A DNA stretch of 11,594 nt from an uncultured Clostridia bacterium (GTDB taxonomy: Bacteria; Bacillota; Clostridia; TANB77; CAG-508), in the NCBI GenBank assembly GCA_934133175.1, contig CAKPAX010000034.1, forward strand, positions 1 to 11,594, given 5' to 3'. A model generated the notes under the pieces. It was not told where the DNA came from, did not search any database, and was given only the letters and a program-made list of their open reading frames with translations. The translations under genes and the position numbers were made by a program. Of the stretch, positions 5,924-11,594 are shown piece after piece. Each line of letters starts with the position of its first letter. The first letter of the stretch is position 1.

Positions 5924-6268
5924 AAAAGTAAATCTATAAGCCGGGTTCTGTCATTTAAAGTAGTCATTTATCTAGGATATATATTACTATATATCTCAAG
6001 CCACGCAATTAAGAAGTTGTCGAGCAGACTTAATCTTCTTTTTTAGGTGTTGCTCCAGATGGGGTTTACATTGACCCAATATGTCACCATATCAGCGGTA
6101 AGCTCTTACCTCACCTTTTCACCCTTACCAAAATTGGCGGTTATTTTCTGTTGCACTTTCCTTAAGGTTTCCCTCACTAGACGTTATCTAGCATCTTTGC
6201 TCTATGGAGCCCGGACTTTCCTCTCATACATCCTTTCGAATTGTATCAGCGACTACTCAATTTACTCA
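5924..6268 (-). ncRNA. rnpB: RNase P RNA component, probably class A
   Basis: This is the catalytic RNA that removes 5' leaders from pre-tRNA. On the minus strand it has the universal segment GAGGAAAGTCCGGGCTCC (6206-6223), containing the 5' half of helix P4. It also has GCAACAGAAAA (6144-6154), the GGGTGAAAAGGTGAGG region (about 6110-6125) with GGTAAGAGC after it, and the 3' P4 strand AGAACCCGG (5941-5949). P1 closes by AGTAAAT (6260-6266) with ATTTACT (5927-5933). The GGTGAAAAGGTG/GGTAAGAGC arrangement looks like the class A type of most clostridia rather than the class B of Bacillus. Length is about 345 nt. Ends are set by P1 and by the promoter, so they may be off by a few bases. Confidence 0.96.
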
Positions 6269-6274
6269 ACTATT

Positions 6275-6283
6275 ATTATATCA
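6275..6283 (-). promoter_or_regulatory. extended -10 promoter of rnpB, including a stop codon
   Basis: On the minus strand TGATATAAT combines an extended TG with a perfect -10 (6275-6280), 7 nt before the predicted RNA start. The TGA (6281-6283) is also the stop codon of the upstream protein gene. The -35 region at about 6298-6303, within that gene, reads TAGAAG and matches poorly, so the extended -10 probably does most of the work. Confidence 0.65.
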
Positions 6284-7210
6284 TATAGAATTAAATTCTT
6301 CTAGTAAATTTTTATATTTAATTAAAAATATTTCTTTATCCTTTATATTAGCTGCATTCTGTAACTCATTTAATAAAATATAACCTCTATTAACATTATA
6401 CATCTTTGTATCTTCTGTAACATTATTCAATACTTTAGAATAACTTTCTATTGCCTTATTTATATATTCTATAACTTGATCCCAATTTTCAGTCTCCACA
6501 ATACTATATGCTGCAACAACATAAGCTTTTGTATTTATTACATTAGTATATACCTCATTAGTTGACACCTGTTCTAAATATTTAGGTAAAAAACTATATA
6601 GTTTTGCTAACTCTACTAATGTTTTCTCTTTATCTTCCTTTTTTACTACTGCAGTAAGATTATCAAGTTCCGTATTAAATTTTAAAATTTCATTTTTATC
6701 TGTATCTAGATCGTATAAATCAAGTGTTATAGTAGGGACTATTGAATATAAAACTTCTATTTCATTTTTTATTTTACTCCAATCTACTGATCCAGAAGTT
6801 GTTGACATACTTGAAATTCTTTCAACCGAATATTTATTAGTATTTCCTTGTTTTTGACTATTAGAATCAGATTCACCATTTCCTGAAGCTTGGGCTTTGT
6901 CCTGCGTCTTTGATTTTTCATCTCCTATATTAGAATTATCATTTTTATCACTAGACTTTGTTGTATCTTTTATATCATTCTCGTCTATTTTACTTGTTAT
7001 AACTTTATAATTCTCATATTTAATATTATTCATTGAATTTAATAAGGCTGTTAACTTAGTTTCTAGATATTTAACTTCAGAAATGGCTTTATCTTTCCCT
7101 TGTCCATCATTATTTCTATTTTTAGCTTTTATAAACGATGCTAAAACAACAGAACCTATAATTATTAAAATTAATATTACACATATTAATATTTTTTTTG
7201 ATTTTTTCAT
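6281..7210 (-). CDS. hypothetical membrane-anchored protein with extracytoplasmic helical domain
   Basis: I do not recognise this 309-residue protein. Residues 3-6 are basic and residues 7-26 form one long hydrophobic helix without a lipobox cysteine or clear cleavage site, so an N-terminal membrane anchor with the rest outside is likely. A helical stretch (about 40-70) follows. Next is a low-complexity linker rich in Ser, Asp, Asn, Lys and Gln (about 78-140). The C-terminal domain (about 143-309) looks wholly helical. Its segment AAYSIVETENWDQVIEYINKA has the feel of a tetratricopeptide unit, but this is weak. AGGTGA precedes the ATG at 5 nt. The gene reads directly into rnpB, whose promoter includes its stop codon. 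A spore or envelope role can be imagined but is not shown. Confidence 0.75.
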   Translation of the reverse strand: MKKSKKILICVILILIIIGSVVLASFIKAKNRNNDGQGKDKAISEVKYLETKLTALLNSMNNIKYENYKVITSKIDENDIKDTTKSSDKNDNSNIGDEKSKTQDKAQASGNGESDSNSQKQGNTNKYSVERISSMSTTSGSVDWSKIKNEIEVLYSIVPTITLDLYDLDTDKNEILKFNTELDNLTAVVKKEDKEKTLVELAKLYSFLPKYLEQVSTNEVYTNVINTKAYVVAAYSIVETENWDQVIEYINKAIESYSKVLNNVTEDTKMYNVNRGYILLNELQNAANIKDKEIFLIKYKNLLEEFNSI

Positions 7211-7266
7211 TTTATCACCTATTTGATATTATTTGCGTTTTATAAAACTATTATTCTTATATTTAC

Positions 7267-7295
7267 TTTTTATTTGAAATATATGTCAGTATAAT
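7267..7295 (+). promoter_or_regulatory. possible promoter of the 93-residue protein gene
   Basis: A perfect TATAAT (7290-7295) lies 45 nt before the GTG start. At a 17-bp spacing the -35 reads TTTTTA (7267-7272), a poor match, and no TG extension is present. The -10 is the only solid element. Confidence 0.35.
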
Positions 7296-7340
7296 TATTT
7301 TTATTTTTTTCATAATAATATCAAGAGGAGATTTTTTATT

Positions 7341-7622
7341 GTGATAGCATCAGTTATTTTTTATAGTAATGAAAAAGGTGAATTAAATAAATTTTTAAGT
7401 AGATATTATGAAACAAATTTAAATATCAAAGATTGTTTAAAATGGGAAAAAGAGTACAAAAATCCTATTGAAATGGCTGAATTAATTGGTACATTTATAG
7501 ATAATAATGAAGATTTTAAAATCAACATGTGGATATGTTTAGATGATGGTATCTATATAAATATTACTAATATTAATGCAAATGAAATCATAAAGTATTT
7601 GTATGAAAGATTTCCTTATTAA
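7341..7622 (+). CDS. small conserved-looking hypothetical protein (93 residues)
   Basis: The product is a compact soluble protein with no signal peptide, membrane helix or known catalytic motif. It opens with a hydrophobic strand (ASVIFYSN) and a charged helix around FLSRYYETN. A middle part follows containing LKWEKEYKNPIEMAELIGTF (34-53), and it ends in two strands (INMWICLDDGIYINI, 61-75) and a helix. The mixed alpha/beta pattern and the steady low-GC codon use make it a credible gene. I cannot name its function. The start is GTG at 7341, preceded by AGAGGAG (7324-7330) at a 10-nt spacing. An alternative TTG one base earlier hits a stop at once. It stands alone, divergent from the 309-residue protein gene and followed by a hairpin. 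Confidence 0.75.
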   Translation: MIASVIFYSNEKGELNKFLSRYYETNLNIKDCLKWEKEYKNPIEMAELIGTFIDNNEDFKINMWICLDDGIYINITNINANEIIKYLYERFPY

Positions 7623-7624
7623 AA

Positions 7625-7657
7625 ATAAGTGTCTCTATATGTTTTAGAGGCACTTAT
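7625..7657 (+). terminator. hairpin after the 93-residue protein gene
   Basis: Thirteen pairs (7625-7637 with 7645-7657, one of them G-U) close a 7-nt loop directly after the stop codon. The plus-strand tail is not a clean T run (TGATTTATT), whereas the minus strand has one. Termination is likely on position, but efficiency is doubtful. Confidence 0.6.
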
Positions 7658-7687
7658 TGATTTATTAGTTTATATATGATGTACTTT

Positions 7688-7825
7688 GCTTTTTATATAA
7701 TGTTTTTTATACCTTGTTGTCGCAGCCTTCGTAATCCTTTGTTTCTAAGGAAGGCTGCTTCATTCGCCCTTCGCTAGCGCTCCGGTTGCTCGCTACGCGG
7801 TATTGCAAAACAGTATATAAAAAGC
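7688..7825. repeat. 138-bp GC-cored inverted-repeat element, MITE-like
   Basis: Imperfect terminal inverted repeats of about 26 bp bound the element. GCTTTTTATATA (7688-7699) pairs perfectly with 7814-7825, TGTTTT (7701-7706) with AAAACA (7807-7812), and ATACC (7709-7713) with GGTAT (7799-7803). The core is strikingly GC-rich for this genome: I count 46 G or C in the 80 bases 7721-7800. It holds a perfect 9-bp hairpin, GCAGCCTTC with GAAGGCTGC (7722-7730 and 7750-7758), and a second one, TAGCG with CGCTA (7775-7779 and 7791-7795). No coding sequence is inside. Flanking TTT on both sides might be a target duplication but is too short to trust. Only one copy is in the window, so mobility is inferred. 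Confidence 0.6.
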
Positions 7826-7854
7826 TTTATACTACATATTTTAAATTTTTAAAT

Positions 7855-8325
7855 TTATTTTTCTGATGAGTCTTTTACATCTTCAACTTCTTCATCTGTT
7901 TTTTCTTCACTTGAAGCCTCATCTTCATTTACAATTTCTACTTCTTTTGCAGGTTCTGGCTCAGGTTGTTTTTCTCCACATTCTGGACAAAATTTAGCAT
8001 CTTTTTCAATTCTTGCACTACATTTTGGACATTGTCTTAAGTCTTTTAGTTCTAAACTTTCTTTTAAATATGATTCTATTTCAGCTGATAAAACATCAAT
8101 TTTTGTACATTCTTCTTCTAAATCTTTTTTTATATCAATATTTTCTTTTATTACATGTTTCTCATATACTTTTCTTCCAATTTCTTTATATAACTCATCT
8201 ATTTGTGATTTATTTTCATTCATTTTCATTTTTAATTTTGCCTCTTTAGCAATCTTTCCAGTTTTCTCAGCAGTTGCTTTGTATGTTTCACTTGCCTTTT
8301 TTCCTAATTTATCAAAAAAATCCAT
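7855..8325 (-). CDS. coiled-coil zinc-ribbon protein
   Basis: The 156-residue cytosolic protein has three parts. Residues 1-95 are a charged helical region with coiled-coil character, including KSQIDELYKEIGRKVYEKH. A zinc ribbon follows with the four ligands C99-PK-C102 and C113-PE-C116-G. The tail from about residue 121 is strongly acidic, rich in Glu, Asp and Ser. This layout is common among clostridial zinc-ribbon proteins whose function is unknown. The ATG at 8325 has a perfect AGGAGG 8 nt upstream. It begins 42 nt after gpsA with no visible promoter or terminator between them, so it is probably the last gene of the der-plsY-gpsA transcript. Being next to gpsA is not enough to infer a lipid role. 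Confidence 0.85.
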   Translation of the reverse strand: MDFFDKLGKKASETYKATAEKTGKIAKEAKLKMKMNENKSQIDELYKEIGRKVYEKHVIKENIDIKKDLEEECTKIDVLSAEIESYLKESLELKDLRQCPKCSARIEKDAKFCPECGEKQPEPEPAKEVEIVNEDEASSEEKTDEEVEDVKDSSEK

Positions 8326-8367
8326 ATAAAATTCCTCCTAAATATATTATTTATTTAACTCTTTATT

Positions 8368-9351
8368 TTATTCAAATTTTTTATCTCTTGTCATTAGCAT
8401 ATCTACTCCAGCTTTTGGATCTAATTTTCCTTGTATCATATCATAAACAGCATTTATTATTGGTGTTTCTACATTATATTGATCTGCTAATTTTTTAGCA
8501 ACTTCTATATTGTCTATACTTTCTATTGTCATACCAACTTCTTTTTTTGTTTCTTCTAAAGTTTTTCCTTGTCCCATTAATTTGCCTGCTCTTCTATTTC
8601 TACTATGCTCACTTAAACAAGTTACTACTAAATCACCTAATCCACTCAAACCATAAAATGTATCTTTTTCTCCACCTAAATCTACACCTAATCTTGAAAT
8701 TTCTGTCAATCCTCTTGTTATTAATGCTGCAAATGCATTATCTCCAAGTCCTATTCCTGCTGCAACACCAGCACAAAATGCTATAATATTTTTTAATGCT
8801 CCACCTAATTCTACACCTTTTACATCTTTAGATGTATATATTCTCATCTTTTTACTCATAAATGTATTTTGTATTAATTCTAGAACATCATCATGTTTAG
8901 ATGCGACTACTAAAACTGTTTGAATTAATATAGAAACTTCTTCTGCATGGCTTGGTCCTGATAAAACACCAATTTTTGCATTTGGCATTTCTTCTTCTAT
9001 AACTTGATCTAAAGTTTTTAAAGTATCACTTTCAAAACCTTTTGAACATATTATTATCGGTTGATTTGTAACATATTCTTTATATTGTTTTACTATATTT
9101 CTTGTAAATTTTGATGGTGTTACATGTAAAATAAAATCTGATCCGTCTATTGCTTCTTTATAGTCTGTTGTACAGCTAACACCTTCTGGTATTTCTACAT
9201 TTGGCAAAAATTTGCATTTTTTTTCATTATTTATTAAGTCTGCTTCTTCTTGCATAAATGACCAAATTTTTACTTTATTTCCTAAACTTGCTAAATATAT
9301 TCCTAAAGCAACTCCCCAACTTCCGCTTCCTATTATTGCCACATTTTTCAC
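8368..9351 (-). CDS. gpsA: glycerol-3-phosphate dehydrogenase [NAD(P)+]
   Basis: GpsA reduces dihydroxyacetone phosphate to sn-glycerol 3-phosphate, the backbone for phospholipids, in the cytosol. The 327 residues are the usual length. The N-terminal Rossmann motif is IGSGSWG (7-13), followed by the cofactor contact HVTPSK (76-81) and the active-site segment SKG (103-105). The C-terminal domain has LSGPSHAEEV (130-139), ELGGALKN with the catalytic Lys at 187, GLGD (237-240) and SRNRRAG (250-256). The start is GTG at 9351, because a stop codon lies three codons upstream in frame. AAAGG is about 13 nt away, a longer spacing than usual. An out-of-frame ATG-TGA pair sits between the two. The gene follows plsY, which uses its product. 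Confidence 0.96.
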   Translation of the reverse strand: MKNVAIIGSGSWGVALGIYLASLGNKVKIWSFMQEEADLINNEKKCKFLPNVEIPEGVSCTTDYKEAIDGSDFILHVTPSKFTRNIVKQYKEYVTNQPIIICSKGFESDTLKTLDQVIEEEMPNAKIGVLSGPSHAEEVSILIQTVLVVASKHDDVLELIQNTFMSKKMRIYTSKDVKGVELGGALKNIIAFCAGVAAGIGLGDNAFAALITRGLTEISRLGVDLGGEKDTFYGLSGLGDLVVTCLSEHSRNRRAGKLMGQGKTLEETKKEVGMTIESIDNIEVAKKLADQYNVETPIINAVYDMIQGKLDPKAGVDMLMTRDKKFE

Positions 9352-9387
9352 TTTAATTCACATTCCTTTCTAAATAACTAATCATTT

Positions 9388-10023
9388 TTAATTAGCATTT
9401 TTAAAACTAATTTTATTTTCTGTTCCATTTAAAATTCTTTTAATATTTTCTCTATGATTAAATGCAACTAGTATTGCTAAAAGAATACTATATATAAAAT
9501 AATTGCTTCCTTCTGTTACTATAAAAGTATCTGTTAAAAATATAGTTAAAACAGGAAATAATATTGCAGCTGCAATTGATCCAACTGATACCATTTTTGT
9601 AAGAGCCATTAATACTAATGCGAATATCAAACAAATTAAACCTATTTTCCAATTAGTCATAAGTATTACGCCCAATGATGTTGCAACACCTTTTCCACCT
9701 TTAAATCCAAAGAATATTGGAAATGTATGCCCTACAACAACTAATATTCCAGCTATTTGAACTAATAATGCTTTGTCTAAATCTTTTATAATATTTCCAA
9801 CTATAATAGCTATTCCTATTGAAACAACTCCTTTTAATATATCACATAGTAATGTTATTACTGCTGCTTTTTTTCCTACAGATCTAAGCATATTAGTTGT
9901 TCCAGCATTTCCACTTCCTTTTTCTCTTACATCAAATCCTGCCATTTTTTTACTTAAAATTACTGAAAAATTTATACTTCCTATTAAATATGCAACTATT
10001 GCTATTATTATATATGTTACCAT
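9388..10023 (-). CDS. plsY: acyl-phosphate:glycerol-3-phosphate acyltransferase PlsY
   Basis: PlsY transfers an acyl group from acyl-phosphate to glycerol 3-phosphate to give lysophosphatidic acid, at the inner face of the membrane. The protein has about five hydrophobic membrane segments. The three family motifs are visible: GSGNAGTTNMLR near the N-terminus, GHTFPIFFGFKGGKGVATSLG in the middle, and NHRENIKRILNGTE near the C-terminus. I place the start at the ATG at 10023 (211 residues). AGGAG then lies 11 nt upstream and the protein begins directly with its first membrane helix (MVTYIIIAIVAYLIGSI). A GTG at 10035 is in frame but sits against the same binding site with no spacing. The binding site overlaps the der stop codon, which supports coupling. 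The adjacent gpsA makes its substrate. Confidence 0.95.
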   Translation of the reverse strand: MVTYIIIAIVAYLIGSINFSVILSKKMAGFDVREKGSGNAGTTNMLRSVGKKAAVITLLCDILKGVVSIGIAIIVGNIIKDLDKALLVQIAGILVVVGHTFPIFFGFKGGKGVATSLGVILMTNWKIGLICLIFALVLMALTKMVSVGSIAAAILFPVLTIFLTDTFIVTEGSNYFIYSILLAILVAFNHRENIKRILNGTENKISFKNAN

Positions 10024-10037
10024 ATTAAATTTCACTC

Positions 10038-11366
10038 CTATTCTTTATTTTCGCCTTTTTCTCTTGCAATTAACCTTACTGGTGTACCTTCTAATCCAAA
10101 TTCTTTTCTTATTTGATTTACCAAATATCTTTGATAAGAAAAATGGAATAATTCTTTGCTATTTACAAATATAACAAATGTTGGTGGTTTAGTTGATACT
10201 TGAGTACCATATAATATTTTTAATCTTTTTCCTTTATCTGTTGGTGGTTGTACAATTGCTATTGCTTCATTTATAACATCATTTAAAACTGATGTTGATA
10301 CTCTTAATGAATTTTGTCTTTCTACTTCATTTATCATTTCAAATAATTTATTTACTCTTTGTCCTGTTTTTGCTGATATAAATATTATTGGTGCATATGA
10401 TAAATATGATAATTTTGCATATATTTCTTTTTTATATTTTTCTAATGTTCCTGTTTCTTTTTCATATTCATCCCATTTATTTACAACTATAATAACACCT
10501 TTTCCTGCTTCGTGTGCTTCACCTGCAATTTTTGCATCTTGATCTGTTACTCCTTCCAATGCATCTATCATCATTAAACACACATCAGCTCTTTCTATTG
10601 CTAAAAGAGTTCTCATTATACTAAATTTTTCTATTGATTCTTTTATTTTGCTCTTTTTTCTTAATCCCGCTGTATCTATAAACACATATTTTCCATATTC
10701 ATTTTCAAATTCTGAATCTATTGCATCTCTTGTTGTTCCTGCAATGTTACTTACTATTGCTCTATTTTCACCAAGAATTTTATTTACTAATGAAGACTTA
10801 CCTACATTTGGCTTTCCTATTACTGCTACTTTTATTATTTTTTCATCAACAACTATATTATCCATTTTAGGAAATTTTTCATAAACAGCATCTAATACAT
10901 CACCTATTCCTTTTGCATTTGCTGCTGATATTGCATATGGATCTCCTAAACCTAAATTATAAAATTCATATATTTCATCTGGCTCTTTTCCAAAATTATC
11001 TGCTTTGTTACAAACTAGAACTATTGGTTTTTTAGATTTCTTAAGCATTATTGCTATTTCTTGATCTGCTGCTGTAACCCCTTGTCTTATATCTGTTAAA
11101 AATATTATTACATCTGCTATTTCTATTGCAATATTTGCTTGTTCTCTCATTTGAGATAATATTATGTCATCAGATTCTGGTTCAATTCCTCCTGTATCTA
11201 TAATTGTAAAGTCTATTCCTCTCCAATTTGTTTCTGCATATATTCTATCTCTTGTAACTCCTGGTGTATCTTCTACTATTGATATTCTACTACCTGCTAT
11301 ATAATTAAAAAATGTTGATTTACCAACATTTGGTTTTCCTATTATTGCTACTATTGGCTTTGCCAT
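10038..11366 (-). CDS. der: ribosome biogenesis GTPase Der (EngA)
   Basis: Der is a tandem GTPase needed for assembly of the 50S ribosomal subunit. The 442-residue length is typical. The first G domain has GKPNVGKS at 10-17, TPGVTRDR (34-41), DTGG at 57-60 and NKAD at 120-123. The second has GKPNVGKS at 184-191, AGTTRD (209-214), DTAG at 231-234, NKWD at 296-299 and SAK at 331-333. A KH-like RNA-binding domain follows from about 350 to 435, ending in GTPVRLIAREK. All key residues are intact. GAGGTGAT precedes the ATG at 11366. It is the first gene of the operon with plsY and gpsA, an order seen in many clostridia, and an extended -10 promoter lies just upstream. Confidence 0.98.
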   Translation of the reverse strand: MAKPIVAIIGKPNVGKSTFFNYIAGSRISIVEDTPGVTRDRIYAETNWRGIDFTIIDTGGIEPESDDIILSQMREQANIAIEIADVIIFLTDIRQGVTAADQEIAIMLKKSKKPIVLVCNKADNFGKEPDEIYEFYNLGLGDPYAISAANAKGIGDVLDAVYEKFPKMDNIVVDEKIIKVAVIGKPNVGKSSLVNKILGENRAIVSNIAGTTRDAIDSEFENEYGKYVFIDTAGLRKKSKIKESIEKFSIMRTLLAIERADVCLMMIDALEGVTDQDAKIAGEAHEAGKGVIIVVNKWDEYEKETGTLEKYKKEIYAKLSYLSYAPIIFISAKTGQRVNKLFEMINEVERQNSLRVSTSVLNDVINEAIAIVQPPTDKGKRLKILYGTQVSTKPPTFVIFVNSKELFHFSYQRYLVNQIRKEFGLEGTPVRLIAREKGENKE

Positions 11367-11393
11367 CTAATCACCTCTTTTTTTATCATATGA

Positions 11394-11423
11394 ATTATAC
11401 CATATTTTAAGTATGTATAACAA
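11394..11423 (-). promoter_or_regulatory. extended -10 promoter of the der-plsY-gpsA operon
   Basis: On the minus strand TTGTTA (11418-11423), an 18-bp spacer and TATAAT (11394-11399) with TGG before it form an extended -10 promoter. The leader is about 20 nt with GAGGTGAT. A perfect minus-strand TTGACA at 11460-11465 lacks a good -10 at the right distance. Confidence 0.6.
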
Positions 11424-11524
11424 GAAAAATAAAAAATATCTAAATAATTATTGTTATGTTGTCAAAAATCACGTCACCATTTACAATTTTTTTAGATAAT
11501 TAACCTACTTTTCATGCTATTATA

Positions 11525-11589
11525 GAACAAAAGCGGACATTAATAACTTTTGTACTTATTAAAACATTTTGAAGTCCGCGTCTTTGTTC
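11525..11589. other. unassigned GC-rich hairpin at the window edge
   Basis: Three nested helices line up: GAACAAA with TTTGTTC (11525-11531 and 11583-11589), GCGGAC with GTCCGC (11533-11538 and 11574-11579), and TTAATAA with TTATTAA (11540-11546 and 11556-11562). On the minus strand a TTTTGTTCT tail follows the GCGGAC/GTCCGC stem, which could be a weak terminator for a gene beyond the edge. On the plus strand TGCTATTAT (11515-11523) could be an extended -10 for an RNA starting here. The sequence ends too soon to decide. The rest of 11424-11524 shows nothing I can assign. Confidence 0.45.
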
Positions 11590-11594
11590 GTGCG

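Noticed and set aside
6047..6304. Plus-strand open frame of 85 codons
   Set aside because: It is antisense to the RNase P RNA and has no ribosome binding site.
7721..7800. Integron attC site or tRNA-like gene
   Set aside because: No attC core sites and no cloverleaf are present. The hairpins are simple and sit between terminal inverted repeats.
8013..8786. Three plus-strand Leu/Phe/Ile/His-rich frames across the zinc-ribbon and gpsA genes
   Set aside because: These are shadows of real genes on the other strand, with no initiation signals.
9503..10884. Plus-strand frames opposite plsY and der
   Set aside because: The minus-strand genes carry all conserved motifs, and the plus frames are compositional by-products.

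Overview
The window reads as chromosomal DNA of an AT-rich, endospore-forming member of the Firmicutes, most likely an uncultured Clostridia lineage. The evidence is the strong A/T codon bias, the AGGAGG-type ribosome binding sites, TTGACA/TATAAT-type promoters often with an extended TG motif, a cwlJ-gerQ spore germination pair, an RNase P RNA that looks class A, and the gene order der-plsY-gpsA. No phage, plasmid or CRISPR genes are visible.

Layout, left to right. Positions 72-1919 hold a leftward operon: a free-standing GltD-type flavin/iron-sulfur oxidoreductase followed by a DUF4116-repeat protein. Divergent from it, 1965-2174 is a self-contained rightward non-coding RNA unit with a near-consensus promoter, a structured body of about 170 nt and an intrinsic terminator. 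Positions 2173-3007 hold the leftward cwlJ-gerQ pair. A strong 17-bp hairpin separates it from a leftward trmB and DUF5662 operon (3119-4343). Positions 4435-5864 are rightward: an RluA-family pseudouridine synthase, then a small beta-helix-like protein with its own promoter. A bidirectional terminator (5887-5915) is shared with the leftward RNase P RNA gene (5924-6268), whose promoter includes the stop codon of the upstream membrane-anchored protein gene (6281-7210). A divergent 93-residue protein gene follows (7341-7622). Then comes a GC-rich 138-bp inverted-repeat element (7688-7825) that looks like a MITE or dispersed repeat. The right third (7855-11423) is a long leftward operon, der-plsY-gpsA-zinc-ribbon protein, joining ribosome assembly to glycerophospholipid synthesis. 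The last 70 bases contain an unexplained GC-rich hairpin cut near the window edge.

Most genes are ordinary housekeeping or sporulation genes. The least explained items are the non-coding RNA at 2000-2174, which carries an anti-Shine-Dalgarno segment and mutually exclusive helices, the inverted-repeat element at 7688-7825, and the small proteins at 5442-5864, 6281-7210 and 7341-7622. Three start codons were set by ribosome-binding-site position: GerQ begins at 2547 rather than 2574, PlsY at 10023 rather than 10035, and CwlJ, GpsA and the 93-residue protein use GTG.
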